Origin: Echinococcus granulosus | Lineage: Eukaryota; Platyhelminthes; Cestoda; Cyclophyllidea; Taeniidae | NCBI RefSeq assembly: GCF_000524195.1 | Contig: NW_020170381.1 | Location: forward strand, 667,658-731,657 | Length of the DNA: 64,000 bases | Direction: 5' to 3' | Shown: positions 63,901 through 64,000 of the stretch, one piece after another | How positions within the stretch are numbered: the first letter of the stretch is position 1 | How the letters are laid out: each line of letters opens with the position of its first letter | The notes under the pieces: generated by a model | Databases searched by the model: none | What the model was told of the DNA's origin: nothing | The model's input: only the letters and a program-made list of their open reading frames with translations | Made by a program: the position numbers and the translations under genes

Positions 63901-64000
63901 ACGCTCCGTGTCAACTAAAAGTTTTCGCGATTTGAGAAGAAATGCAGTGGCCGAATTGGGTAGTCGGCAGGTGACAGAAAACGACAACATGCTTACCATT
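57939..64000 (+). CDS. Two-pore-domain (K2P/TWiK) potassium channel, 5' part
   Basis: The gene continues beyond the window. Exon 1 (57939 to about 58734) encodes a Ser/Pro-rich cytosolic N-terminus of about 205 residues, then M1 (about 210-234: FIISHIGLSLMVVGYTILG, ALVFCAVERERE). The next exon (to 59302) encodes the extracellular loop and pore helix (FEGGVLFAITVITTIG). After a 4156-nt intron, the exon from 63459 completes the first selectivity filter, GYGH, then M2 (LLTMLYAVIGIPLFFIYLS) and a long basic cytosolic loop to the window end. A split at the filter Gly is characteristic of K2P genes. These dimeric channels pass background K+ current and set resting potential. The junction near 58.7-58.9 kb is ambiguous: a 43-nt intron (58735-58777) or one ending at about 58882 both restore frame. 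The M1-P1 loop has many N-glycosylation sequons. M3, the second pore and M4 must lie to the right. Confidence 0.9.
59303..63458 (+). other. K2P intron interrupting the selectivity filter
   Basis: Donor GTAAGC directly after the first base of the filter Gly codon and acceptor TTTCTACTGCAG at 63458. The content is T-rich on the sense strand. I found no nested gene. The open frames at 61756-62022 and 63058-63288 are not protein-like. Confidence 0.85.

Overview
This is a eukaryotic nuclear DNA window of about 61% A+T with two assembly gaps (1-99 and 52087-52186). Several features point to a parasitic flatworm, most likely a tapeworm: many 30-40 nt spliceosomal introns with relaxed donors, introns that lengthen toward the 3' end of genes, moderate gene density (seven identified loci, most carrying introns), and proteins that are clear but diverged matches to animal families. 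The assignment to flatworm is inference from gene structure. No ribosomal, mitochondrial or organism-specific marker is present. The ORFs are mostly single exons, so I rebuilt the genes by hand, joining exons on GT/AG sites, reading phase and protein similarity.

Layout. 0.1-4.5 kb is mostly non-coding with one copy of a dispersed repeat. 4.5-7.5 kb (minus) holds two tandem hnRNP A-type genes with the same three-exon structure. 10.0-11.7 kb (minus) is a strongly diverged MEMO1 homologue in six exons that has lost several of the family's pocket residues. 13.3-14.9 kb (minus) is UBXN1 (UBA, coiled coil, UBX; seven exons). 17.1-25.8 kb (plus) is SLMAP (FHA domain, coiled coils, C-terminal membrane anchor; 13 exons, about 802 aa). 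26.1-27.0 kb has unassigned exon-like segments. 30.5-39.5 kb (minus) is a gamma-glutamyltransferase with its catalytic residues intact. 42.8-44.2 kb (plus) may hold an unrecognised gene. 45.4-46.1 kb (plus) is a single-exon gene for an unknown 225-aa protein. 49.3-49.9 kb (minus) is ZCCHC10 (zinc knuckle plus Ser/Asp tail). 57.9 kb to the end (plus) is the 5' part of a two-pore-domain potassium channel whose selectivity filter is split by a 4.2-kb intron. The gene runs off the window.

The genes are unrelated housekeeping and signalling functions, with no operon-like spacing: RNA binding (hnRNP A pair, ZCCHC10), ubiquitin/p97 adaptor (UBXN1), STRIPAK/Hippo signalling (SLMAP), glutathione catabolism (GGT) and membrane potential (K2P). 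A ~200-bp dispersed repeat occurs in at least six copies in both orientations. Strand composition is markedly uneven: transcribed regions are T(+G)-rich on the sense strand, so A/C-rich blocks on the plus strand lie in and downstream of minus-strand genes. I did not find a clearly novel multi-gene system. The most interesting items are the active-site-poor MEMO1, the micro-introns, the unusual K2P extracellular loop, and the unassigned coding segments.
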